A stretch of DNA of 64,000 nt, from the NCBI RefSeq assembly GCF_024339125.1, contig NZ_CP101417.1:5343001-5407000 (forward strand), read 5' to 3'. Within the stretch, counting starts at the first letter, position 1. Every line of letters starts with the position of its first letter. A program made the translations under genes and the position numbers. The stretch comes from Xanthomonas hortorum. GTDB taxonomy: Bacteria; Pseudomonadota; Gammaproteobacteria; Xanthomonadales; Xanthomonadaceae. This document shows, in pieces, positions 17,357 through 26,030 of the stretch. The notes beneath the pieces were generated by a model. The model did not search any database. It had not been told where the DNA came from and was given only the letters and a program-made list of their open reading frames with translations.

Positions 17357-19103
17357 CCCCTGGTACGACAGCATGGCCGACGCGCAGGCCTGCACCTGCT
17401 GGTTGAACTGCTACCTGCGCGAATTCGCGATTCCGCAGCGCGCAGTGGACTTCGATTATCGCGGGCTGGATCGCCCCGGCCCGCGCGTGGCCGAGCAGCG
17501 CTGGCTACGCATCGATCTGGGCGACACCGGCGTGCTGTGCGTGCGCATTGCCTATTCCGATCGCCTGGGCCGCTGCCGCTTCGCCTCCACGCCGTTTCTC
17601 AAGAGCGCCGGCCAACCGTGGCAGAGCCTGGATGCGCATGCCTTGGCGCGCTGCCTGCTGCAGGCGCTAGGCAGCACGCAGGCGGTCAATCCGGAACTGC
17701 TCGCGCAAAGCGCCAACAGCGTGGCGATCACTGCTGCGTTGTTGCGACAGGCACAAGGCGCCGCAGCGACCGGCGAGGCGATGATTGATGCCGAGCAATC
17801 GATGCTGTGGGGGCATGCCTTGCATCCCACGCCCAAGAGTCGCGAGGGCATCGATCTTGCGCAGGTAATGGCCTGCGCGCCGGAAGCGCGTGCGGCGTTC
17901 CAGCTGTTCTGGTTCCGCATCGACCCACGACTGTTGCGCATGCAAGGCCGCGATGTACGTGCCACCTTGCGGCAGCTGTCCGGCAGCGAGGATCTGTATC
18001 CCTGCCATCCGTGGGAAGCGCAGCGGCTGCTCGACGACCCGCTGCTGCGCAGCTTGCAGGCACGCGGTGTGATCGAGCCGGTCGGCATGCTGGGCGATGC
18101 ACTGCGGCCAACCTCCTCGGTGCGCACGCTCTATCACCCGGAGCTGGATTATTTCCTCAAGTGTTCGGTGCATGTGCGGCTGACCAACTGCGTGCGCAAG
18201 AACGCCTGGTACGAGCTGGAAAGCGCGGTCGCGCTCACCGAGCTGCTGGCGCCGAGCTGGCGTGCGCTGGCGGTGCAGGTACCGGGCTTCGATGTGATGC
18301 TGGAGCCTGCAGCCACCTCGCTGGAGATCGGGCAGGTGGACCCGGCACTGCACGATACCGATCCGCTTGCGGCACGCGCGCTATCGGAGAGCTTCGGCAT
18401 CCTGTATCGGCAGACCCTTCCTGCCGCACAACGTGCGCGTTGGCAGCCGCAGGTGGCCGCCGCGTTGTTCACCTGCGATGCGCAGGGCAACAGCGTGTGT
18501 GCAGCGAAGTTGCAGGCACTGGGCAGCGCGCAGATGGATCGCCACACCGCCAAGTTGCTGTGGTTCCGTGCCTATGCCGGCTTGTTGCTGGATGGTGTGT
18601 GGAGTGCCTTGTTCCAGCACGGCATCGCGTTGGAACCGCACTTGCAAAATACCGTGATCGGCTTTGCCGATGGCTGGCCGACACGGGTATGGATCCGCGA
18701 TCTGGAAGGCACCAAGCTGCTCGCCCACCACTGGCCCGCCACGCGTTTGCAGGGCGTGGGCGAGCGCGCGCGGCAATCGCTGTACTACACGCCGGAACAG
18801 GGCTGGAATCGTGTGGCGTATTGCGCGCTGGTCAACAATCTGGCCGAGGCGATCTTCCATCTCACCGAAGGCGATGACGTACTCGAAGCGCGCCTGTGGC
18901 ACTGCGTTGGCGAGATCGCCGCACGCTGGCAGCAACGGCATGGCGCGCAAGCCGCGCTGCAGGGCCTGATCGACGGCGCGCCGCTACCCGGCAAGAACAA
19001 TCTGGGCACGCGGCTGTGGCAACGCGCGGATCGTCAGTCCGATTACACAGCGCTGCCCAATCCCATTCCACGCATCACAACCGCACGCCAGGTGGCCGCA
19101 TGA
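17334..19103 (+). CDS. xssD: IucA/IucC-type NIS siderophore synthetase, PvsD-like
   Basis: This second NIS synthetase (589 residues) starts at ATG 17334 behind AGGAG, inside the end of the exporter gene. Motifs include LYPCHPWEAQRLL near residue 225, RPTSSVRTLYHPELDYFLKCS near 265 and GIALEPHLQNTVIGF near 435. In vibrioferrin assembly the PvsD-type enzyme condenses citrate with L-serine as the first NIS step. It shares only the family motifs with xssB, so the two are ancient paralogues with different substrates. It overlaps the decarboxylase by 4 bp. Confidence 0.9.
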   Translation: MSPHTMHDPWYDSMADAQACTCWLNCYLREFAIPQRAVDFDYRGLDRPGPRVAEQRWLRIDLGDTGVLCVRIAYSDRLGRCRFASTPFLKSAGQPWQSLDAHALARCLLQALGSTQAVNPELLAQSANSVAITAALLRQAQGAAATGEAMIDAEQSMLWGHALHPTPKSREGIDLAQVMACAPEARAAFQLFWFRIDPRLLRMQGRDVRATLRQLSGSEDLYPCHPWEAQRLLDDPLLRSLQARGVIEPVGMLGDALRPTSSVRTLYHPELDYFLKCSVHVRLTNCVRKNAWYELESAVALTELLAPSWRALAVQVPGFDVMLEPAATSLEIGQVDPALHDTDPLAARALSESFGILYRQTLPAAQRARWQPQVAAALFTCDAQGNSVCAAKLQALGSAQMDRHTAKLLWFRAYAGLLLDGVWSALFQHGIALEPHLQNTVIGFADGWPTRVWIRDLEGTKLLAHHWPATRLQGVGERARQSLYYTPEQGWNRVAYCALVNNLAEAIFHLTEGDDVLEARLWHCVGEIAARWQQRHGAQAALQGLIDGAPLPGKNNLGTRLWQRADRQSDYTALPNPIPRITTARQVAA

Positions 19104-20395
19104 GCCTGCGCATCGACACCGCCGCAGTGATGGAGGCGTTGCCACACCTGCGCGAACACAGCGATGGCCCGATCTGCGCCTACGTCTACGACCTGGCCGC
19201 ACTGGACGCACACGCGGCATGGATGCGCGCGCAATTGCCGGCCGAGTGCGAGCTGTTCTACGCGGCAAAAGCCAATGCCGAGCCGCCGATCCTGCGCACG
19301 CTCGCCCCGCACATGGACGGCTTCGAAGCGGCCTCCGGCGGCGAACTCGCCTGGCTGCATCAGCAACAACCGCAGGCCGCGTTGTTGTTCGGCGGACCCG
19401 GCAAGCTCGATAGCGAACTTGCCCAGGCCGCTGCGCTGCCCGATTGCACCGTGCACGTGGAAAGCCTGGGCGAGCTGGAACGTCTGGCCGCCATTGCAGC
19501 GCAGGCCGGCCGCTGCGTGCCGGTGTTCCTGCGCATGAACATCGCCGTGCCCGGGGCGCAGAGCACGCGTCTGATGATGGGCGGGCAGCCCTCGCCGTTC
19601 GGCCTGGACCCGGACGATCTGGATACGGCAATCCATCGGCTGCGTGCGAGCCCTTCGCTGCGGCTGGAAGGCTTCCATTTCCATCTGATGTCGCACCAGC
19701 GCGATGCCGGCGCGCAGCTGCACCTGATCGCTGCCTATCTGCGCACCGTGCAGCAGTGGCGGCAACGCTACGGGCTTGGCCCGTTGCGGGTAAATGCAGG
19801 CGGTGGCTTCGGTGTGGATTATCTGGCGCCGGAATCGTCGTTCGATTGGGCCGGCTTCTGCGCCGGCTTGCCTGCGTTGCTGCGCGAACATGGCGACGCA
19901 CTGCGCCTGCGGTTGGAGCCGGGCCGCTATGTCAGTGCCAGCTGCGGCTGGTATCTGATGGAAGTGCTGGACCTCAAGCGCAGCCACGGCGCCTGGTTTG
20001 CGATCGCCCGCGGCGGCACCCATCACTTCCGCACCCCCGCCGCACAAAGCCACGATCATCCGTTCCGTGTGCTGCGTGGCGCGCGCGCGCCCGTGCTGCG
20101 CGACATGCCGGTGACGCTGGTCGGGCAGCTGTGCACGCCCAAGGACGTGCTGGCACGCAACCAGCCTATCGCGGCACTGGCGCCGGGCGACTGCCTGGCC
20201 TTCCCGCTGGCCGGTGCGTATGCGTGGAATATTTCGCATCAGCAGTTCCTGATGCATCCAGCGCCGCAGATGGTGTTTTTGCCGGTGGCGGCTCAGGCGA
20301 CTGCATCCGCATCCGCTTCCGTAGAAAGCCGCACCGGCACCCGGATGTCTGCACGCAGCTCGCCCTCTGCCACTGTTTCCGGGTCGTCAAGGTAG
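19100..20395 (+). CDS. xssE: PLP-dependent decarboxylase, PvsE-like
   Basis: This 431-residue fold-type III PLP enzyme belongs to the diaminopimelate/ornithine decarboxylase family. The PLP lysine lies in FYAAKANAEPP near residue 55. The glycine-rich phosphate loop is NAGGGFGVDY near 235, EPGRY follows near 273, and LCTPKDVL supplies the cysteine/aspartate pair of the partner active site. In vibrioferrin synthesis PvsE decarboxylates the citryl-serine intermediate to the ethanolamine form. The last ~35 residues (Ala/Ser-rich) overlap the convergent AraC gene by 103 bp and are probably not part of the fold. Confidence 0.88.
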   Translation: MSLRIDTAAVMEALPHLREHSDGPICAYVYDLAALDAHAAWMRAQLPAECELFYAAKANAEPPILRTLAPHMDGFEAASGGELAWLHQQQPQAALLFGGPGKLDSELAQAAALPDCTVHVESLGELERLAAIAAQAGRCVPVFLRMNIAVPGAQSTRLMMGGQPSPFGLDPDDLDTAIHRLRASPSLRLEGFHFHLMSHQRDAGAQLHLIAAYLRTVQQWRQRYGLGPLRVNAGGGFGVDYLAPESSFDWAGFCAGLPALLREHGDALRLRLEPGRYVSASCGWYLMEVLDLKRSHGAWFAIARGGTHHFRTPAAQSHDHPFRVLRGARAPVLRDMPVTLVGQLCTPKDVLARNQPIAALAPGDCLAFPLAGAYAWNISHQQFLMHPAPQMVFLPVAAQATASASASVESRTGTRMSARSSPSATVSGSSR

Positions 20396-21207
20396 AGGTA
20401 ATGCAGCGGCGCATCGCGTAGCGCGTAGCCGCTGTCCGGTAGCCACTGCGCGAGCACGCGGTCGAGCGCGTCTTCGATACCGGCATACGACCCTACATGA
20501 CGCAGCACCGCGTGCGCGCCACCGTCGAGCTGGCGCAGGTGCAACGGCGCCGGCGGCGACAGTGCGGCGTCGAAGGCCATGCCGCATTCGAACAGATGCA
20601 GGTGCGCCGGCACATCGCGGTGGTCGCTGAGCGGCAGGCCGATCAGCGACTGCAGTTGCTCGATCGCACCGACCCGCTCGGCCCAGGCAGCGATGCGGCC
20701 GAAACCACGGTCCAGATCGTCGAACGCGCCGCGCTGGCGTAGCACCACCACTTGCAGCGGATCGAGCACTTGCACCATCACCTGCAACGGCGCGCCGGAC
20801 AGCTGCGGCGGCACCGAGGGCGTGGCCAGTTGCTGCAGTTTCTGTGCGCGTACGGCGGGCGCATTACGCAAGCTGCTCGGGCTGGCCTGCAACACGGCAC
20901 GGAACGCGCGTGCCAGCGCCTGCGGGGTCTGATAGCCCACCGCCAGCGCCACCTCGGTCACCGAACTCGCCTGCTCGCCCAACAGATGCAACGCATAACT
21001 CAGACGCAGCCGCGCGATGGTCTGCCCCAGGGTTTCGCCCGCCAGCGCGCGATAGACCCGGTGGAAATGATGCGGCGATTGCTGCGCCACGGCCGCCAGC
21101 GCGGCCAGATCCGGCAGCGGTTCGCCGGCGCGAATGCTGGCCTGCAGGTGTGCCACAACGCGCTCGACGCTGCGTTGCCGATTGAAACTGACGGAGGCTG
21201 CTGGCAT
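20293..21207 (-). CDS. AraC-family regulator with GyrI-like ligand-binding domain
   Basis: This 304-residue regulator has an N-terminal AraC/XylS double helix-turn-helix (residues ~10-105, with AALAAVAQQSPHHFHRVYRAL and VTEVALAVGYQTPQALARAFRA). Its C-terminal GyrI-like small-molecule domain (~145-304) includes VVVLRQRGAFDD and a closing YLYLDDPE segment. The ATG at 21207 was chosen because the HTH follows directly; the longer frame to 21507 runs into cobC debris. It is convergent with and overlaps the decarboxylase gene. A link to siderophore control is possible but not shown. Confidence 0.85.
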   Translation of the reverse strand: MPAASVSFNRQRSVERVVAHLQASIRAGEPLPDLAALAAVAQQSPHHFHRVYRALAGETLGQTIARLRLSYALHLLGEQASSVTEVALAVGYQTPQALARAFRAVLQASPSSLRNAPAVRAQKLQQLATPSVPPQLSGAPLQVMVQVLDPLQVVVLRQRGAFDDLDRGFGRIAAWAERVGAIEQLQSLIGLPLSDHRDVPAHLHLFECGMAFDAALSPPAPLHLRQLDGGAHAVLRHVGSYAGIEDALDRVLAQWLPDSGYALRDAPLHYLYLDDPETVAEGELRADIRVPVRLSTEADADAVA

Positions 21208-21289
21208 GGACGATTCCTTGTTGGCGGACCCAGCATCGCGTAGCTCGGCGTGACGCGCGGTCCCGATCTTGCGCAGTGAGGGCGGCGCA

Positions 21290-21505
21290 AGCGGCTGTAC
21301 TGCAGCAAGGCTTTGCACAGCGCGTTTGCCAATTCGGTGGCGAACAATGCGCAGCGCTGCAGCGTGGAGGCGACCACCACATCGCAGACGCCTCGGCGGT
21401 GGCCGTGCGCAGCTGCTGCCAGCCCAACGCGGTAAGCGGGTCGTCGAGCTACCCGCGATAGCTGCGCTGGCCGGTATCGCCGTGTCGCAACACGCAGATC
21501 TGCGC
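21290..21505 (-). pseudogene. cobC: Broken cobC (alpha-ribazole phosphatase) remnant
   Basis: Immediately after cobT, the minus strand reads ICVLRHGDTGQRSYRG with the catalytic RHG of the histidine phosphatase family. It then hits TAG (21449-21451) where a Gln codon would fit, and continues in the same frame with LDDPLTALGWQQLRTATAE. After that the homology jumps to another frame (DVVVASTLQRCALFATELA), and it disappears near 21300. There is thus one nonsense change, one frameshift and loss of the 3' half. CobC would remove the phosphate from alpha-ribazole-5'-phosphate or adenosylcobalamin-phosphate. The usual downstream cobS is absent. Confidence 0.75.
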
Positions 21506-21507
21506 AC

Positions 21508-22554
21508 TCAGCCGTCGGAAACGCCGGCCTCGGCGAAGGTGGCCATGCCGTTGTGCAGTGCGCAAGCGTGACGCAACAGCGGAATGGCGACGGCTGCGCC
21601 GCTGGCTTCGCCCAGGCGCAGGTCCAGTTGCAGCAACGGTTCGGCATCCAGCGCGCGCAGCAACGCGGCATGGCCGCGCTCCTGCGAGCGGTGCCCGAAC
21701 AGCAGCCATTCGCGCACGCCACCATTGAGATGGGTGGCGACCAACGCCGCGGCGGTACTGATGAAGCCATCCACCAGCACCGGAATCCCCGCCTGCGCGG
21801 CGGCGATATAGGCACCGACCAGGGCGGCAATCTCGAAACCACCTAGCCGGCGCAACCGCTCCAGCGGCGTAGAGGCATCGGCATGCAGGGCCAGCGCGCG
21901 GGTGATCACGGTCGCCTTGTGGGCGATGCCTTCGGCATCCAGCCCGGTACCGGCGCCGGCCATGGCCTGCGGAAACTGCGACAGCAGCGCGCAGCCCAGC
22001 GCTGCAGCAGCAGTGGTGTTGCCGATGCCCATTTCGCCGCCGACAAACAGCTGCGTATCGCAACTCCTTGCCTGCGCAATGCTTTCGGCGCCTGCGGCAA
22101 GCGCATCGCGCAACTGGGTGGATGTCATCGCCGGCTGCTCGCAGATGTTGGCGCTGGACGGCGCGATCCAGGCACGGCGCACACGCGGCAACTCGCCCGG
22201 GTCGTTAACCACGCCCAGATTCACCACTTCCAGGCGTGCGCCGAGCTCGCGCGCCAGCACTGCAATGGCGGCACCACCGCGGGCGAAATTGCGCACCATT
22301 TCGCCGGTGACCGCCTGCGGAAACGCAGACACGCCCTCGGCCGCGACGCCGTGGTCGGCGGCATACACGGCAATCCAGATCCGCTGCACCGTGGGGGATT
22401 CATTGCGCTGCCAGGCCGCCAGTTGCACGGCCAGGTGCTCCAGCCGACCCAGCGCACCAGGCGGCTTGGTCAGTTGTCCCTGCCGGGCCAGCGCCGCTGC
22501 CCGCACACGTGCATCCGGCACCGCACAGGCACCCTGGATCCAATCGATACTCAC
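21508..22554 (-). CDS. cobT: Nicotinate-nucleotide:dimethylbenzimidazole phosphoribosyltransferase
   Basis: CobT (348 residues) makes alpha-ribazole-5'-phosphate, the activated lower ligand of cobalamin. Family sequences are present: [12 protein letters not shown] near residue 30, [19 protein letters not shown] near 70, [14 protein letters not shown] near 170 and the C-terminal catalytic-glutamate region [10 protein letters not shown] near 315. The GTG start at 22554 is supported by AAAGGAGA upstream and by overlap with the cobU stop (GTGA). An upstream extension to 22614 lies inside cobU. It is the only intact gene of the synthesis block. Confidence 0.9.
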   Translation of the reverse strand: MSIDWIQGACAVPDARVRAAALARQGQLTKPPGALGRLEHLAVQLAAWQRNESPTVQRIWIAVYAADHGVAAEGVSAFPQAVTGEMVRNFARGGAAIAVLARELGARLEVVNLGVVNDPGELPRVRRAWIAPSSANICEQPAMTSTQLRDALAAGAESIAQARSCDTQLFVGGEMGIGNTTAAAALGCALLSQFPQAMAGAGTGLDAEGIAHKATVITRALALHADASTPLERLRRLGGFEIAALVGAYIAAAQAGIPVLVDGFISTAAALVATHLNGGVREWLLFGHRSQERGHAALLRALDAEPLLQLDLRLGEASGAAVAIPLLRHACALHNGMATFAEAGVSDG

Positions 22555-22975
22555 ACCGCGTCTCCTTTCAGCACCATCGGCAAGCCGGCCACGACGAACA
22601 CCACGCGCTCGCACTGTACCGCCAATGCCTGATGCAGCAGACCGGCCTGGTCGACAAACCGGCGCGTCGGTTCACCCAACGGCATGATGCCCTGCCCGAC
22701 CGCATTGCCGACCAGCTCGATCTGCCCCGGCAACTGCGGCAGGGTGCCGAGCAAGGCATCACGCTCGTGCACGAATACGCCGGCATCCGGGTCGCCCAGC
22801 AGGCTACTCAGCCATAGCGTTAGGCAATCCCCCAGCACGCAGCGGTCGGGCGCGGCCAGTGCCTGCAAGCTGGCAGCCAACGCGATGGGTTCTTCCACGC
22901 ACTGCCAATGTGGCGGGCATTGGCTGCGGTGATGCGCGATGCGGGCGCGCATCTCTTCGTCCAAAGGCGCGGCCG
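22551..22975 (-). pseudogene. cobU: 5'-truncated cobU (adenosylcobinamide kinase/guanylyltransferase)
   Basis: The frame begins inside the protein at LDEEMRARIAHHR and continues normally to the C-terminus ([36 protein letters not shown]). Normal CobU is about 170-180 residues; about 140 remain. The missing N-terminus carries the P-loop (GGxRSGKS), so kinase and transferase activity should be lost. Upstream of the join the sequence changes to a cobQ-like frame, which points to a deletion. A short protein could still be translated from ATG 22964 and may be kept for coupling to cobT. Confidence 0.8.
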
Positions 22976-23150
22976 TCGTCCTGTTGCAGCAATGGCCGCG
23001 TCAACGCAGCACCCGTGCTGATGCCGCAGTGGATCGCGTAGCCGCTCACCGCCGCGTCGTTCAATGCAAGCCGCCCGTCCATGCGATGCAATGGCTTGTG
23101 CGGCTGCAGTGTGGCTCACCCGACGGTGAGCACGGCCGGTGTGATCGCCG
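22970..23150 (-). pseudogene. cobQ: 3' remnant of cobQ (cobyric acid synthase)
   Basis: The minus strand encodes ATLQPHKPLHRMDG followed by VSGYAIHCGIS and ALTRPLLQQDDGRA. This is the characteristic end of the CobQ glutamine-amidotransferase domain (GYEIHxGxS...RPLL...DG). An in-frame TGA lies at 23116-23118, and the 5' part is gone because btuB ends at 23154. The 3' side breaks off at DDGRA and joins the middle of cobU. This looks like the scar of at least two deletions. Confidence 0.65.
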
Positions 23151-23153
23151 CGC

Positions 23154-25031
23154 TTACTGCGCTGCTTGATAACGCAGCGTCAGCAGATAATTGCGCCCCG
23201 GCTGCGCGTACCAGCGTGCGGTTTCGTACTGGCGATCGAACACATTGTTGGCAGTGAGCGCCACCTTCCACTCCGCATTCACTGCATAACTCACGCGCAG
23301 ATCCAGCAGACCGTAACCGGCCAGGCGCTCGGTATTGGCCAGATCGTCGAAACGCTTGCCGGACCCGAACAGGCTGGCACCCACGCCGAACACACCGAAG
23401 CTGCGGTCCGCATCGATACGCCCGCTCTGCCGCGCGCGCCGCGGCAACCAGTTGCCTTGATTGACGCTGCCATCGGCTTCCGGCTGCAACCAGGTCAACG
23501 CGCTGCGCACGGTCCAGCCGGCCAGCTCGGTGTCGTAACCGGCCTCCACGCCGCGGATGCGCGCCTGATCGATATTGTTCGGCTGCCCGAACGGATGCGC
23601 CGCATCCACCAACGACGCGTCGTAGGCGATCAAATCGTCGATGCGGGTCTGGAACGCGCTCAGCGTCCAGGTGCCCCAGTCGTAGTTGCCGCGCAGACCG
23701 AGCTCGGCGCTCCTGGAGGTCTCCGGCCCAAGCAACGGATTGCCGAAATCGGGGTAATACAACTCGTTGAAGGTCGGTGCCTTGAACGCGGTGCCGTAGC
23801 TGGCGGTCAGGCGCAGATGCTCGGCGAAATCCCAGCCCCACAGCAGGCTGCCGGTGGTCTTGCCGCCGAACTGGCTGTTGTCGTTGCGACGCAGGCTGGC
23901 CTGCAACGATTGCGTGCCGAAGCTCTGCTGCCACTGCGCGAATGCGGCGCGGTCGATGCGGCTATCGGAATTGTAATTGTCGCTGCTGGCGATGGCATCG
24001 CGCTGCCAGTCGAAGCCGACCGTCAGCAGGCCAGCGCCGGCATCGATATCGGCCTGCAACGAACCTTGCTTGCGGCGGGTGTCGTAGGTGGACAGATACG
24101 CGCCTTCGTAATACGCATCGCTCAAATCGGAACTGCTGCCGACGCTGGCAGTGAACTTGAGCGCATCGGTGGGTGCGTAACGCACGCGGCCGCCGACCGC
24201 CTGCTGCACGCCCTTGGACACGTTACCGCCGAAGGCCGAGCCGTCGTATTCGTTGCGGCTCTGCGCGCGCAAGGCGTGCACGTCCGCATCCCACTGGCGA
24301 TTGAAGCGCCAGCCGCCCTGCACGCTCAGCGAATCGTTGCGATAGCCATCGCGATCCGGATCGTAGTCGCTGGAGCTGGTGTCCAGATAGGCGTTGATGC
24401 CATCGGTTTGGTCATGCACCGCGTTGGCCGAATACCAGCCGCCGCGCTCGCTCAGATCGCCCTGACTGCGCCCGGCCACGCCCGCGCTGTAACGACGCGC
24501 GTTGTCGCTGCCCGACGCCGCGCTGAAGGTGGGCACGAAGCTTCCCTGCGGGCGGCGGGTAAAGATCTGGACGACACCACCCAGCGCTTCGGAACCATAC
24601 AAACTGGAGAACGGGCCACGCACGATTTCGATGCGCTCGATTTGTTCGATCGGCAGGTCCTGCAGCGCCGCGCCGCCCGAGGTAGCCGAACCGATGCGCA
24701 CGCCGTCGATCAGCACCACCACCTGGTCGGACTCGGTACCGCGCAGGAACAGCGAGGTCGGCTTGCCCGGGCCACCGTTATTGGCCAGCGACACCCCGGC
24801 TTCGCCACGCAGCAGATCCTGCAGCGAGTTCACCTGGCGGCGCTCGATCTGCGCACGGTCGATCACGGTGACCGGCGCCAGCGTCTGGTCCTGGGTCTGC
24901 GCGGTGCGCGAAGCAGTGACCACGACCTGGTCGAGATCGATGGCGGCCTCGGCCTGGGCCAGATTGACCACGCACAACGATAGGCACACGGCGAGCACCG
25001 CGCGGCGCGGCGAAACGGAAGAAAGGGACAT
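23154..25031 (-). CDS. btuB: Vitamin B12 TonB-dependent receptor BtuB
   Basis: This 625-residue outer-membrane cobalamin importer has a signal peptide (first ~28 residues, ending AQAEA), a TonB box VVVTAS near 37, the plug with GVSLANNGGPGKPTSLFLRG and the BtuB-typical RIEIVRGPFSSLYGSEALGGVVQIFTRR. Its barrel lacks a classical final Phe (it ends LTLRYQAAQ), a small oddity. It is preceded by a cobalamin riboswitch and followed immediately by the cobQ/cobU scar. The receptor itself looks intact, so uptake of B12 or corrinoids is expected. Confidence 0.93.
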   Translation of the reverse strand: MSLSSVSPRRAVLAVCLSLCVVNLAQAEAAIDLDQVVVTASRTAQTQDQTLAPVTVIDRAQIERRQVNSLQDLLRGEAGVSLANNGGPGKPTSLFLRGTESDQVVVLIDGVRIGSATSGGAALQDLPIEQIERIEIVRGPFSSLYGSEALGGVVQIFTRRPQGSFVPTFSAASGSDNARRYSAGVAGRSQGDLSERGGWYSANAVHDQTDGINAYLDTSSSDYDPDRDGYRNDSLSVQGGWRFNRQWDADVHALRAQSRNEYDGSAFGGNVSKGVQQAVGGRVRYAPTDALKFTASVGSSSDLSDAYYEGAYLSTYDTRRKQGSLQADIDAGAGLLTVGFDWQRDAIASSDNYNSDSRIDRAAFAQWQQSFGTQSLQASLRRNDNSQFGGKTTGSLLWGWDFAEHLRLTASYGTAFKAPTFNELYYPDFGNPLLGPETSRSAELGLRGNYDWGTWTLSAFQTRIDDLIAYDASLVDAAHPFGQPNNIDQARIRGVEAGYDTELAGWTVRSALTWLQPEADGSVNQGNWLPRRARQSGRIDADRSFGVFGVGASLFGSGKRFDDLANTERLAGYGLLDLRVSYAVNAEWKVALTANNVFDRQYETARWYAQPGRNYLLTLRYQAAQ

Positions 25032-25159
25032 CGACTGCTGCTCCTGGAACCGCGCCTACCCGCGCGGGGGCAATGGGGCGGCAAACAGCAACGGGCCAGA
25101 CGCCCGACGCCGCAGCGCCAGACGATCAAGGCCACGCCCACCGCGTGCCGGTTCAATCC

Positions 25160-25335
25160 CTCAGGCCGGTCTCCGGGCTCGCGAGTGGAGGCTTGCGCCT
25201 CCGATGCCGCGCCTTCCCATGCGACTGCACAGTGGCGTAATGCGGCATCTGACCTCGCCCACCGTTGCGGGGGCAGCTCCGGAATTGCAGCTCGCCAAGG
25301 CGATGCGCGCACCGGATTCCCGTTTAAACCACCGG
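25160..25335 (-). promoter_or_regulatory. Cobalamin riboswitch upstream of btuB
   Basis: Read on the minus strand, the region has the conserved riboswitch blocks in order: GGGAATCCGGTG, then GAGCTGCCCCCGCAACGGT, and finally the B12-box-containing AGCCCGGAGACCGGCCTG. It ends about 130 nt before the btuB ATG. Binding of adenosylcobalamin would repress the receptor. Its sequence is well preserved although the biosynthetic genes it once also served are broken. Confidence 0.92.
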
Positions 25336-25434
25336 TAAAGCAGCAGTCACCTCAGGGGCGCGCATGGTAGCAGGATTGGCTGGCGCCTCAGCGGTCTCCG
25401 GCAACCGGCCAAGCGCAGCGCCTCGCCACGCGCC

Positions 25435-25780
25435 TGGATGGTGAATCCCCAATTCCTTCTCCCGCCCGGCGAAGGTGGCGCGCAACGCCGGATGAGAGTG
25501 CGGCTACTGAGAAATATTTGGTCAACCGTACCCTCACCCCAACCCCTCTCCCGACGGAGAGGGGCTAAAGCTGTCCTTCTCCCATTGGGAGAAGGTGCCC
25601 CGAAGGGGCGGATGAGGGTGCGGGGCGAAGCCTCATGCCATGTCTGAAGAAAGTGCATGCAACTTTTAGCCAAGTGCGGCGCTGAGCTTGACGTAGTAAA
25701 TGTGAGTGGGCTTCGCCCCGTACCCTCACCCCAACCCCTCTCCCGACGGGAGAGGGGCTAGCTGTCACCGGCGGGAAAAG
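25435..25780. repeat. Cluster of dispersed CCCTCACCCC/CCCTCTCCC intergenic repeats
   Basis: A complete unit at about 25528-25622 reads GTACCCTCACCCCAACCCC, then the hairpin CCTCTCC-GACG-GGAGAGG, then CTTCTCCCATTGGGAGAAGG, GCCCCGAAGGGGC and GGATGAGGGT. Its ends are inverted relatives of each other. Partial copies lie at 25450-25500 and 25728-25762. Similar units occur at 48767-48897 and 52971-53013. No gene is visible in this stretch. Confidence 0.75.
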
Positions 25781-25789
25781 GGGCTTCTA

Positions 25790-26030
25790 CCCACGCTTCA
25801 TTGGCTTGTTCAAGATTTCTGGGTCATGGAAGCGACGTGCCGAGGCGGCAGCGTGGCCGGGGATTGGCGGAGAGCGGCACAGGGATGTGCCGCGGCGGCG
25901 AGTCAGACAGGATGTCTGACCGAGCCGAGGAGCCAATCCCCGGCCGCGCTGGCGCCCTGACCGAAGCCAGAACAGACCGCGTGCTTGGCGGTGCCCGGAG
26001 AACGCGCACCCTCAAACGGCTATCGACACC
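25790..26030. other. Intergenic region with two short palindromes, no gene seen
   Basis: The only structure I see is GGCACAGGGATGTGCC (about 25875-25890) and GTCAGACAGGATGTCTGAC (about 25902-25920), two small hairpins with similar loops (AGGGAT and AGGAT). They may be another dispersed repeat. The minus-strand sulfhydrylase gene would read out into this region, and no strong terminator with a T-run was found. Confidence 0.35.

Noticed and set aside
21208..21507. N-terminal extension of the AraC-family protein
   Set aside because: The extra residues come from cobC debris on the same strand; the helix-turn-helix follows directly after ATG 21207.
22555..22614. Longer start for cobT
   Set aside because: The extension lies inside cobU coding sequence and lacks family similarity; the GTG at 22554 has a good ribosome-binding site.
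21208..25340. Insertion sequence as the cause of the cob gene loss
   Set aside because: No transposase, terminal inverted repeat or target duplication is visible at the joints; simple deletions explain the data.
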